Positions 13,563 through 20,047 of a stretch of 20,047 nt of DNA are shown piece by piece; position 1 is the stretch's first letter; the number at the start of each line of letters is the position of its first letter. Origin of the DNA: Candidatus Zixiibacteriota bacterium (GTDB lineage Bacteria > Zixibacteria > MSB-5A5 > SM1-73); contig JAOZNS010000026.1 of assembly GCA_029933635.1 (NCBI GenBank), forward strand, positions 1 through 20,047, written 5' to 3'. The translations under genes were made by a program, and so were the position numbers. Below the pieces are notes generated by a model. That model did no database searches, had not been told where the DNA came from, and saw only the letters and a program-made list of their open reading frames with translations.

Positions 13563-14207
13563 TTAAGCTTCAAGCACCTCTAAGATTTCTTTTAGCACCA
13601 TATCCGGGCTATTCTCTGTATTTATTCGAAGCAATTTGCCCTGATGGTTGTAGTATTCTTCGATGGGAAGGGTCTGTTCTCCATATACTTTCAATCTGTT
13701 ATAAATCACCTCTTCATTATCGTCTTTTCTTTGAAAAAGTTTTCCACCACAGAGGTCACATACATTTTCTTTTCGAGGGGGCTTGGTATAAAGGTTGAAA
13801 TCTGCCCCGCATCTCGAGCAGATTCGCCTCCCCCCTAATCTTTTTAGAGCACACTTCTCAGAGACCTCGAACTTGACAGCAAAATCTATCCTTTTGTTTG
13901 AGCGAGAAAGGAACTGATCTAACTGTTGGGCCTGAGGTATGGTGCGAGGAAACCCATCCAGTATGAAGCCATGCTCACAATCTGGCTCATCCATTCTTTG
14001 CTCCATCAATTTAATCATGACCACGTCTGGAACCAACTCGCCTTTCTCCATAAAAGGTGCGGCCATTTTGCCCAACCGGCTATCTTTCTTCACCTCCTCC
14101 CTCAGAATATCTCCTGGTGAAATGTGAGGCACACCCAGCTCAGATGATAGGAGCTGAGCTAAGGTTCCCTTTCCCGATCCGGGTGCTCCCAAAAGTATTA
14201 GATTCAT
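13563..14207 (-). CDS. adk: Adenylate kinase, zinc-LID form
   Basis: 214 aa; catalyses ATP + AMP = 2 ADP. P-loop GAPGSGKGT (7-15), AMP-binding region (30-60), FILDGFPRT signature (81-89), and a LID domain with four cysteines C130-x2-C133 and C150-x2-C153 that bind structural zinc, as in the long form found in many bacteria. A small oddity is Pro31 in ISPGD where most members have Thr (ISTGD), a residue near the AMP adenine. Starts 11 bp after secY, suggesting translational coupling; no strong Shine-Dalgarno is visible. Confidence 0.98.
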   Translation of the reverse strand: MNLILLGAPGSGKGTLAQLLSSELGVPHISPGDILREEVKKDSRLGKMAAPFMEKGELVPDVVMIKLMEQRMDEPDCEHGFILDGFPRTIPQAQQLDQFLSRSNKRIDFAVKFEVSEKCALKRLGGRRICSRCGADFNLYTKPPRKENVCDLCGGKLFQRKDDNEEVIYNRLKVYGEQTLPIEEYYNHQGKLLRINTENSPDMVLKEILEVLEA

Positions 14208-14218
14208 CCTTAACTCTT

Positions 14219-15529
14219 TTACATTCTTCCTCTGATTCTTCCTTTCTTCATGAAACCATCGTAGTGTCGCATCAAAAGATGGGATTCGATCTGCTGAAGC
14301 GTATCCAAAGCCACCCCCACCACGATAAGAAGACCAGTCCCTCCGAAATAAAACTGGACGTTCATCCCCCTCATCAAAAAGTAGGGAAGGATGGCGATCA
14401 TGGCAAAGAAGATCGCTCCCGGCAGGGTTATCCGAGTTAGGACCTTATCGATATATTCGCTGGTTCTTTTGCCCGGCCTGATTCCGGGAATGAAGCCACC
14501 ATACTTTCTCATGTTATCTGCAAGATCCACCGGGTTGAACACGATGGCGGTATAGAAATAGGCAAAGAATATGATTAAAAGCCCATAAATAATTGAATAT
14601 AGCGCTGTCCCGGGCTGAAACCAGGAGGAGAAGTTCTGCATAAACTCATTGTTGGGAAAGAAGGAAGAGAGGGTGCTTGGAGCAAACATGATCGACTGGG
14701 CAAAGATTATGGGAATTATCCCCGCCGTGTTTACCGACAGAGGTATGTGAGTTGACTGACCTCCATACATCTTTCTCCCGATCACCCTTTTGGCATATTG
14801 CACCGGTATCTTTCTTTGTGCCCGGGTCACCAAAACGATAGATGCCACCACCGCCACCATCAATCCGATTAGGAAAGCCTCGGAGAAGAAGTTACGTTGT
14901 CCTAAGGAGAACATTCGCACCTCATCTATCACACTTCCCGGCAGACGAGCGATGATTCCGATCATGATGATCAAGGAGATACCATTCCCGATTCCCCTTT
15001 CGGTGATCTGTTCACCTAACCACATGATGAAGATGGTTCCGCAGGTAAAGGTGATCATGGTCAAAAGTTTAAAGCCCATGCCGGGATGAGGAACCACATA
15101 TACTCCCGGAGAAGGCTGAAGGCTCTCTAAGAAGACTGCGGTTCCCAAAGCCTGCATGGCGGAGATCAAAACCGTGCCGTAGCGAGTGTATTGGGTGATC
15201 TTCCTCCTTCCCTCCTCTCCTTCCTTCTGTAGCTTCTGAAAGTAAGGTATGACCGCGCCCAGAAGCTGAATGATGATGGAGGCAGAGATGTAGGGCATTA
15301 TCCCCAAGGAGAAGATGGTAGCCTTGCGAAATGCTCCTCCCACGAACATATCATACAAGCCGAAAAGGGAACCTTTCATCCCTCGGAAGAACTCTCCCAA
15401 AGCTTGAGCGTCGATGCCGGGAGTGGGCACATGCCCCCCCAATCGATAGACCACCAAGATGACCAGAGTAAAAAGAATCCTTTTTCTTAGCTCTGGAATT
15501 TTGAAGATGCTCTGGATGGTCTCTATCAT
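14219..15529 (-). CDS. secY: Preprotein translocase subunit SecY
   Basis: 436 aa inner-membrane protein forming the SecYEG channel. The family has ten transmembrane helices; many hydrophobic segments are visible, starting with ILFTLVILVVYRLGG (about 19-33). Family marks: GGHVPTPGID near the N-terminus, the IMPYISASIIIQLL plug/TM2 region, MWLGEQITERGIGNGISLII (TM4-TM5), and NPVDLADNMRKYGGFIPGIRPG in the cytoplasmic loop that contacts ribosome and SecA. The ATG overlaps the rplO stop (ATGA) and is preceded by GAGGTGA, so translation is coupled to L15. Confidence 0.99.
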   Translation of the reverse strand: MIETIQSIFKIPELRKRILFTLVILVVYRLGGHVPTPGIDAQALGEFFRGMKGSLFGLYDMFVGGAFRKATIFSLGIMPYISASIIIQLLGAVIPYFQKLQKEGEEGRRKITQYTRYGTVLISAMQALGTAVFLESLQPSPGVYVVPHPGMGFKLLTMITFTCGTIFIMWLGEQITERGIGNGISLIIMIGIIARLPGSVIDEVRMFSLGQRNFFSEAFLIGLMVAVVASIVLVTRAQRKIPVQYAKRVIGRKMYGGQSTHIPLSVNTAGIIPIIFAQSIMFAPSTLSSFFPNNEFMQNFSSWFQPGTALYSIIYGLLIIFFAYFYTAIVFNPVDLADNMRKYGGFIPGIRPGKRTSEYIDKVLTRITLPGAIFFAMIAILPYFLMRGMNVQFYFGGTGLLIVVGVALDTLQQIESHLLMRHYDGFMKKGRIRGRM

Positions 15530-15996
15530 CCTATCACCTCAATCTTACCGCCAGCGGCCTCGATCTTTTCTTGGGCTTTTTTGCTGAAAGCATTGGCCTG
15601 AACCGTCATCGCTTTTGTGATCTCTCCACAGGCCAGCACCTTAACCGGAAGCTTTGTCTTCTTTATCAATCCCTTTTCCTTCATTAACCGGGGAGAGATC
15701 ACCTCCTTTTCGTCCATTCTGGATAAGTCGGAAAGGTTCACCACCTGAAATTCCTTTTTAAAGATGTTGGTAAACCCCCTTTTGGGCACCCTTCTCTGAA
15801 AAGGCATCTGCCCCCCCTCAAACCATGGTCTCCTTTTGGCTCCAGCCCGAGAGAGCTGTCCTTTGTGTCCTCGGGTGGAGGTCTTTCCGTGTCCCGATCC
15901 TGGTCCTCGACCAACCCTCTTCCGCTTTTTGGTGGCACCGGAAGTGGAACTGAGATTTCCGATCATTATCTTTCCCTTTTTTCTAACTGGCCTCAT
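15526..15996 (-). CDS. rplO: 50S ribosomal protein L15 (uL15)
   Basis: 156 aa as given; a late-assembly 50S protein. Recognised by KKRKRVGRGPGSGHGKTSTRGHKGQ-type N-terminal basic Gly-rich region, the RRPWFEGGQMPFQRRVPKRG loop and the C-terminal KAQEKIEAAGGKIEVIG. Two starts are possible: ATG at 15996, 4 bp past the rpmD stop with GAGGTG 7 nt upstream, or ATG at 15966 (MIGNLSSTSG), which gives 146 aa, the usual family length, behind a weaker AAGGGA. The stop overlaps the secY start by 4 bp. Confidence 0.98.
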   Translation of the reverse strand: MRPVRKKGKIMIGNLSSTSGATKKRKRVGRGPGSGHGKTSTRGHKGQLSRAGAKRRPWFEGGQMPFQRRVPKRGFTNIFKKEFQVVNLSDLSRMDEKEVISPRLMKEKGLIKKTKLPVKVLACGEITKAMTVQANAFSKKAQEKIEAAGGKIEVIG

Positions 15997-16000
15997 CCAA

Positions 16001-16183
16001 CTACACCTCTTCCACTTTGAGCAGATGTCTCACCTTATCAATCATCCCTCGTATTTGAGGTGTATCTTTCTGCACCACGGTCTGATAAAGCCTCTTTAGT
16101 CCCAAAGCCCTTATTATCTGTCTTTGTTTCTTTTTGTACCCTATGGTACTTTTTATCTGGGTAATCTTTAACTTTTCAGCCAA
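16001..16183 (-). CDS. rpmD: 50S ribosomal protein L30 (uL30), TTG start
   Basis: 60 aa, the usual bacterial short form. Recognised by LKITQIKSTIGYKKKQRQIIRALGLKRL and MIDKVRHLLKVEEV. Start codon TTG (16181-16183) followed by an Ala codon; AGGA lies 9 nt upstream. 81 bp after rpsE and nearly adjoining rplO. Confidence 0.98.
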   Translation of the reverse strand: MAEKLKITQIKSTIGYKKKQRQIIRALGLKRLYQTVVQKDTPQIRGMIDKVRHLLKVEEV

Positions 16184-16264
16184 TTTAACCGGTCCTGTGT
16201 AAAAACTGATCTTAAAATTCCAGCCCTAAAATTTCCCGAGGCAAAGAATCCTCAATCCGTACTT

Positions 16265-16792
16265 TCAAATCTTTTCCAAATCCTTCCTTTGGGCTCTCCC
16301 ATGAGCTTTCTCATCTCCCATCAATCGAGCCTTTTCCTTAAGTTGTTTTAAGTTTAAAAGACCATTGAGGGTAGCTTTAACCACGTTATGGGGATTGGAG
16401 GAGCCCAATGATTTGCTTAGCACGTCCTGAATCCCGGCAGCTTCCAAAACTGCCCGCACGGGACCACCTGCGATGACGCCAGTTCCAGGGGAGGCTGGTT
16501 TCAAAAGAACTTTGGCCGCCCCAAATCTTCCTATCACCGGATGAGGAATTGTTCCATCCACCAGAGGAACTTGTATCATGTTCTTCTTAGCCGCCTCGGT
16601 CCCTTTGGTGATAGCAATGGAAACCTCGCCAGCTTTTCCCAAGCCGATTCCCACCTTCCCGTTTCTATCCCCCACGGAGACCAGTGCAGTAAAGGAGAAT
16701 CGCCTTCCACCCTTGACCACCTTAGCCACCCGATTGATGTAGATCACCTTTTCCGTAAACTCTAAAGGTCGTTCCTCTTCAAATCTTGCCAA
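16265..16792 (-). CDS. rpsE: 30S ribosomal protein S5 (uS5), TTG start
   Basis: 175 aa; S5 lies near the decoding site and mRNA entry and affects translational accuracy. The N-terminal double-stranded-RNA-binding-like domain (about 12-77: VIYINRVAKVVKGGRRFSF, ALVSVGDRNGKVGIGLGKA) and C-terminal domain (LLKPASPGTGVIAGGPVRAV, GSSNPHNVVKATLNGL) are complete. Start codon TTG (16790-16792), Ala second, with GAGGTGA upstream. Preceded by a 105-bp gap after rplR, long for this operon. Confidence 0.99.
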   Translation of the reverse strand: MARFEEERPLEFTEKVIYINRVAKVVKGGRRFSFTALVSVGDRNGKVGIGLGKAGEVSIAITKGTEAAKKNMIQVPLVDGTIPHPVIGRFGAAKVLLKPASPGTGVIAGGPVRAVLEAAGIQDVLSKSLGSSNPHNVVKATLNGLLNLKQLKEKARLMGDEKAHGRAQRKDLEKI

Positions 16793-16897
16793 AAATCACC
16801 TCTTTTTTAAGAACGTTTCATTTCGCTCTTGCCATATAGTATCAGTATCAAAACCGAAAGTTTTTTCACCGGGACATTATAAAGCTTCTGAATCCGG

Positions 16898-17272
16898 TTA
16901 GAACCCCAAACCACCTTCCCTTGCTCCTTCAGCTAAGGATTTGACCCTTCCATGATAAGGATACTTGTTCCGATCGAACACCACCGAGGTTATTCCCTTC
17001 TCTTTTGCCCTCTTAGCCAGTAGGAGCCCCACCTTTTTGCTCACCGCTTTTTTACTCTCTCCAGGTTTTACCTGAGCCCTTACCTCCGGGGTGAGACTGG
17101 ATGCGGAAGTTAGGGTTCTGCCGCTCAGATCATCCACCAATTGAGCATATACCTGTCTTAAGCTCTTATATACACACAACCTGGGTCTTTCCGGGCGACC
17201 AAATATCTTCTTTCTTATCCTCCTTCGTCGCCGGATTGCCTTCGCTTTTTTTACTTTTTCTTCTCTAAGCAT
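16898..17272 (-). CDS. rplR: 50S ribosomal protein L18 (uL18)
   Basis: 124 aa; binds 5S rRNA in the central protuberance together with L5. The basic N-terminus (KAKAIRRRRRIRKKIFG), RPRLCVYKSLRQVYAQLVDD and the C-terminal FDRNKYPYHGRVKSLAEGAREGGLGF are typical. ATG preceded by TAGGAG. 41 bp after rplF. Confidence 0.99.
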   Translation of the reverse strand: MLREEKVKKAKAIRRRRRIRKKIFGRPERPRLCVYKSLRQVYAQLVDDLSGRTLTSASSLTPEVRAQVKPGESKKAVSKKVGLLLAKRAKEKGITSVVFDRNKYPYHGRVKSLAEGAREGGLGF

Positions 17273-17313
17273 AGCTCCTACTGTTTCTTGCCAGTCTTAA
17301 ATCTTAAAAAATC

Positions 17314-17850
17314 TTATGTGGCAGTCTTGCCCGCTTTCTTTCGCACAAGTTCTCCTACATACCTGATGCCTTTTCCCTTATAGGGCTCAGGAGGACGGAC
17401 GGATCTGATTTTCGCTGCCACCTCTCCTACCAGCTGTTTGTCAGTCCCCGAAACATTTATCTTGTTGGGTCCGTCCAGTTCAATTTTGATTCCTTCCGGT
17501 GGAGAGAACAGTATGGGATGGGACAGGCCCAAGGAGAGATTAAGCTTTTTCCCCCGAAGTTCAGCTTTGTATCCCACCCCCTGAATCTCCAGAGATTTCT
17601 GATATTCGGAGGTCACCCCAGCCACCATGTTGGCGATAAGAGAACGAGTCAATCCATGAAGCGACTTGTGAAACTTATTATCTGAGGGTCGCTTCACCAC
17701 CAGCTCTTTCTCACTTATCTCCACCATCATGGAGGGATGGATGCTCTGGGTCAACTCTCCTTTAGGTCCGGTGACCTTAACCTGATTGCCTTTTATCTCT
17801 ACCTTGACCCCGGAAGGGATGGGTATAGGTTTTTTCCCTACTCTGCTCAT
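17314..17850 (-). CDS. rplF: 50S ribosomal protein L6 (uL6)
   Basis: 178 aa, usual length; located near the factor-binding site of the 50S subunit. Two tandem L6 folds are visible: residues about 1-82 (MSRVGKKPIPIPSGVKVEI, VTGPKGELTQSI) and 83-178 (LEIQGVGYKAELRGKKLNLSLG, signature PPEPYKGKGIRYVGE). ATG preceded by AAAGGA. 41 bp after rpsH. Confidence 0.99.
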   Translation of the reverse strand: MSRVGKKPIPIPSGVKVEIKGNQVKVTGPKGELTQSIHPSMMVEISEKELVVKRPSDNKFHKSLHGLTRSLIANMVAGVTSEYQKSLEIQGVGYKAELRGKKLNLSLGLSHPILFSPPEGIKIELDGPNKINVSGTDKQLVGEVAAKIRSVRPPEPYKGKGIRYVGELVRKKAGKTAT

Positions 17851-17891
17851 CTTTTCCTTTCAGTCTTAGAAGGAACATATCTTTGAAAGGA

Positions 17892-18290
17892 TCACCACAC
17901 TTTAAAAAGAACCTCTCCTCCTACCCCAGCTTCCTTAGCCTGACGGTGAGTCAAAATCCCTTTGGAGGTGGAGAGGATGGTTAATCCCACCTCCTGCCTC
18001 ATCTGATCAAGCTGTTTTTTATCTGCATAGACCCTTAAGCTGGGCTTGCTGATTCGACGAAGTCCTGATATGAAGCTGTTATTCTGATGATCATATTTTA
18101 AGAAGATACGCAAAAGGTTCTGTCTTGTGTCCTCCACTTCTACGAAATTGCTAATGAAGTTGTGTTCCAGAAGCAGTTGAGCTATCCGCTTCTTCATCGC
18201 CGATGAGGGAACGTCCACCTTCTTATGTTTTGCTTTGCAAGCGTTTCTTATTCTGGTCAACATATCTGCTATAGGATCAGAAACCTTCAT
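17892..18290 (-). CDS. rpsH: 30S ribosomal protein S8 (uS8)
   Basis: 132 aa from ATG at 18290 (MKVSDPIADMLTRIRNAC), the standard N-terminus and length. GAGGAAGGA sits 6-8 nt before this ATG; an in-frame GTG at 18308 would add six residues but lacks a Shine-Dalgarno and would overlap that site. S8 binds 16S rRNA helix 21 and, in E. coli, represses the spc operon at the L5 mRNA. C-terminal STSKGILTHRQAKEAGVGGEVLFKVW is typical. Confidence 0.98.
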   Translation of the reverse strand: MKVSDPIADMLTRIRNACKAKHKKVDVPSSAMKKRIAQLLLEHNFISNFVEVEDTRQNLLRIFLKYDHQNNSFISGLRRISKPSLRVYADKKQLDQMRQEVGLTILSTSKGILTHRQAKEAGVGGEVLFKVW

Positions 18291-18355
18291 GCCCACATCC
18301 TTCCTCACTTTAAATGTGGTCCACTCTCTTTTTATCCTGAGATTTCGCTATCTTG

Positions 18356-18541
18356 CTACCAGCTGGCTTTCACCACGCCAGGGATTTCACCTTTAAGCGC
18401 CAGCTCTCTGAAACAGATACGACACAATCCGAAATCTCGCATGAACCCTCGAGGTCTTCCACACCGATAACAGCGATTATGTTGACGCACGCGAAATTTC
18501 GGCTTCCTTTTGGACTTCTCAATCAAACACTTCTTAGCCAA
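18356..18541 (-). CDS. rpsN: 30S ribosomal protein S14 type Z (uS14), TTG start
   Basis: 61 aa, the short zinc-ribbon form (type Z, also called rpsZ) rather than the 100-aa form. C24-x2-C27 and C40-x2-C43 (NRCYRCGRPRGFMRDFGLCR) make the zinc site. It lies in the 30S head next to S3 and S10. Start codon TTG (18539-18541), Ala second, with AAGGAG 5 nt upstream. 72 bp after rplE. Confidence 0.98.
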   Translation of the reverse strand: MAKKCLIEKSKRKPKFRVRQHNRCYRCGRPRGFMRDFGLCRICFRELALKGEIPGVVKASW

Positions 18542-18613
18542 ATCGTCTCCTTATATCCTATCTCTGCGTTTCTGAACCTGAAATTAATTCTTTCTCTCAT
18601 TCTGGAAAGGCTA

Positions 18614-19159
18614 TTACCTTCTGAAAGGCATCCCCAGATTTTTCAAAAGCTCAAATCCCTCTTCATCCGTCTTGGCGGTGGTGACTATGGTGATATTCAT
18701 TCCCTTGATCTTCTCCACCTTATCATAATCGATCTCTGGAAAGATGATCTGTTCTCCAATTCCTAAGTTGTAGTTTCCCCGGCCATCAAAGGAGTGAGGG
18801 GAGGTGCCTCGGAAGTCACGGATTCGGGGGATGGCAACGTTTACCAGCCGATCAAAAAACTCATACATCTTAGATTTGCGCAACGTGACCATGCAACCAA
18901 TGGGCATGCCAGCCTTGAGCTTGAAGTTGGATATAGCCCTCTTGGCTCTACGGATTACCGGCTTCTGACCGGTGATGGCCGCAAGATCAGCCGAAACAGC
19001 ATCCAGAAGCTTTACGTTTTGGATGGCATCCCCCATCCCCACGTTGATCACAATCTTCTTCAGCCTGGGCACCTGCATCACGTTCTTATACCCGAACCTC
19101 TTCATCAGAGCTGGCAGGGTCTCCTTCTCATATTTTTCCTTAATTCGCGGAACAGCCAT
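18614..19159 (-). CDS. rplE: 50S ribosomal protein L5 (uL5)
   Basis: 181 aa from ATG at 19159 (MAVPRIKEKYEKETLPALM), the family N-terminus and length. GGAAAG lies 7 nt upstream; an in-frame GTG at 19174 would add five residues without a Shine-Dalgarno. L5 binds 5S rRNA and forms the central protuberance. Recognised by PRLKKIVINVGMGDA, GQKPVIRRAKRAISNFKLKAG and DFRGTSPHSFDGRGNYNLGI. A 137-bp gap separates it from rplX. Confidence 0.98.
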   Translation of the reverse strand: MAVPRIKEKYEKETLPALMKRFGYKNVMQVPRLKKIVINVGMGDAIQNVKLLDAVSADLAAITGQKPVIRRAKRAISNFKLKAGMPIGCMVTLRKSKMYEFFDRLVNVAIPRIRDFRGTSPHSFDGRGNYNLGIGEQIIFPEIDYDKVEKIKGMNITIVTTAKTDEEGFELLKNLGMPFRR

Positions 19160-19296
19160 ATAAGTTCTTTCCACTTAAAAGTTAGCTAATTTACTTCACA
19201 GAAATCTCCGAGCAATTCCCTTTGCGGGGCTGGAAGCACAGGCTACTGGAATGTAAGTCAAACACCTCTCAACTTTAACTTGACAGTTCACGAACT

Positions 19297-19617
19297 TCAA
19301 ACTATCTCTCCGCACTTGCGGCAGATCCTTACCTTGTTTCGCTCTCCCTCCTCCCCAATCAGAACCTTATAAGCCACCTTGGTGGGAGAGGAGCATTTGG
19401 GACAGAAGAGCATGAGGTTGGAGATGTGCACCGAGCCTTCCTTCTCAATTATGCCGCCCTTCTGTGCTCTCTGGGTCTGCCGGGTATGCCTTTTTATGAA
19501 ATTTATCCCTTCCACGATTACCCGATTTTTATCGGAAAAGACCTTCAACACCTTTCCGGTCTTTCCCCTATCATCTCCAGCGATAACCAGAACGGTATCT
19601 CCCTTTTTTATCTTCAT
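19297..19617 (-). CDS. rplX: 50S ribosomal protein L24 (uL24)
   Basis: 106 aa from ATG at 19617 (MKIKKGDTVLVIAGDDRGK, the KOW motif), with GAGGAA upstream; an in-frame TTG at 19638 would add seven residues but has no Shine-Dalgarno. L24 initiates 50S assembly at the 5' end of 23S rRNA. The C-terminal part carries CPKC and CRKC pairs around KVRI, a zinc-ribbon-like pattern seen in many bacterial L24 proteins. Confidence 0.97.
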   Translation of the reverse strand: MKIKKGDTVLVIAGDDRGKTGKVLKVFSDKNRVIVEGINFIKRHTRQTQRAQKGGIIEKEGSVHISNLMLFCPKCSSPTKVAYKVLIGEEGERNKVRICRKCGEIV

Positions 19618-19687
19618 CTTTTTCGATTCCTCAAACAAAATCTAAGTTTTTTTAAAAAAGATCTTTTGCTTACGCTGGATAGCTCTC

Positions 19688-20047
19688 TTAGATCACCTCT
19701 GGAGCTAAGGAGATGATCTTCATAAACTCTTTTTCCCGCAATTCCCGTGCAACTGGTCCAAATATTCTGGTTCCCTTGGGTTCGTTCATCTCGTTTATTA
19801 TCACTGCGGCGTTATCGGAGAATCGAATATATGAGCCATCCTTTCGCTTGGTTTCCCGGGTGGTTCTAACCACCACCGCCTTACATATATCTGACTTCTT
19901 GACCGTCCCTCCGGGGATTGCATCCTTCACCGTGGCTACTATGATATCGCCTATGCGGGCATATCTTTTTCTGGTCCCTCCCAGCACCCGGAAACACATC
20001 ACCTTCTTTGCTCCGGAGTTATCTGCCACCACTAAGGTTGAATATTC
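19688..20047 (-). CDS. rplN: 50S ribosomal protein L14 (uL14), N-terminus cut by window edge
   Basis: Open to the right edge; visible residues begin EYSTLVVADNSGAKKVMCFRV, so only about three N-terminal residues are missing. The GTG at 20032 is internal (Val), not a start. L14 sits on the 50S interface and contacts L19 and 16S helix 14. C-terminal GTRIFGPVARELREKEFMKI is typical. Leads the visible spc block; 49-70 bp before rplX. Confidence 0.98.
   Translation of the reverse strand, partial: EYSTLVVADNSGAKKVMCFRVLGGTRKRYARIGDIIVATVKDAIPGGTVKKSDICKAVVVRTTRETKRKDGSYIRFSDNAAVIINEMNEPKGTRIFGPVARELREKEFMKIISLAPEVI

Overview
The window looks like a chromosomal segment of a diderm, probably uncultured bacterium of moderate GC. 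The diderm reading rests on an NlpC/P60 lipoprotein with a lipobox, a C-terminal fragment that resembles an outer-membrane beta-barrel and ends in Phe, and the absence of spore or Gram-positive wall genes. The phylum cannot be named from the sequence alone.

Right half (8879-20047, all minus strand): a canonical spc-alpha ribosomal block in transcription order rplN (cut by the window edge), rplX, rplE, rpsN (type Z), rpsH, rplF, rplR, rpsE, rpmD, rplO, secY, adk, map, infA, rpmJ, rpsM, rpsK, rpsD, rpoA, rplQ. It couples ribosome assembly with protein export (SecY), nucleotide balance (Adk), N-terminal Met removal (Map), initiation (IF1) and the RNA polymerase alpha subunit. It ends at a clear intrinsic terminator (8787-8823). 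Five genes start with TTG, each followed by an alanine codon; L17 carries a long charged tail; and Adk, S4, S14, L36 and L24 all carry Cys-rich zinc sites.

Middle (4006-8346, minus strand): a GAF-GAF-PP2C (SpoIIE/RsbU-type) phosphatase with its own sigma70-like promoter, an NlpC/P60 lipoprotein and uvrC.

Left (1-3281, plus strand): the end of an unrecognised beta-rich protein, a REC-GAF-HD-GYP cyclic-di-GMP phosphodiesterase-type regulator, and a flavin-reductase-like protein behind a good sigma70 promoter.

The most unusual content is non-coding. A 204-bp sequence occurs twice, base-for-base identical and in inverted orientation (3625-3828 plus, 8582-8785 minus), on either side of the uvrC/nlpC/spoIIE-like cluster. 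It can fold into three hairpins whose G-U pairs all favour the same strand, which suggests an RNA-level or palindrome-dependent function. Weaker similarity continues past the identical core, and in the left copy it is broken by a separate 120-bp palindromic element (3846-3965) with 12-bp imperfect terminal inverted repeats flanked by AAAA on both sides. The layout resembles nested non-autonomous mobile elements and provides a substrate for inversion of the 4.75-kb segment between the copies.
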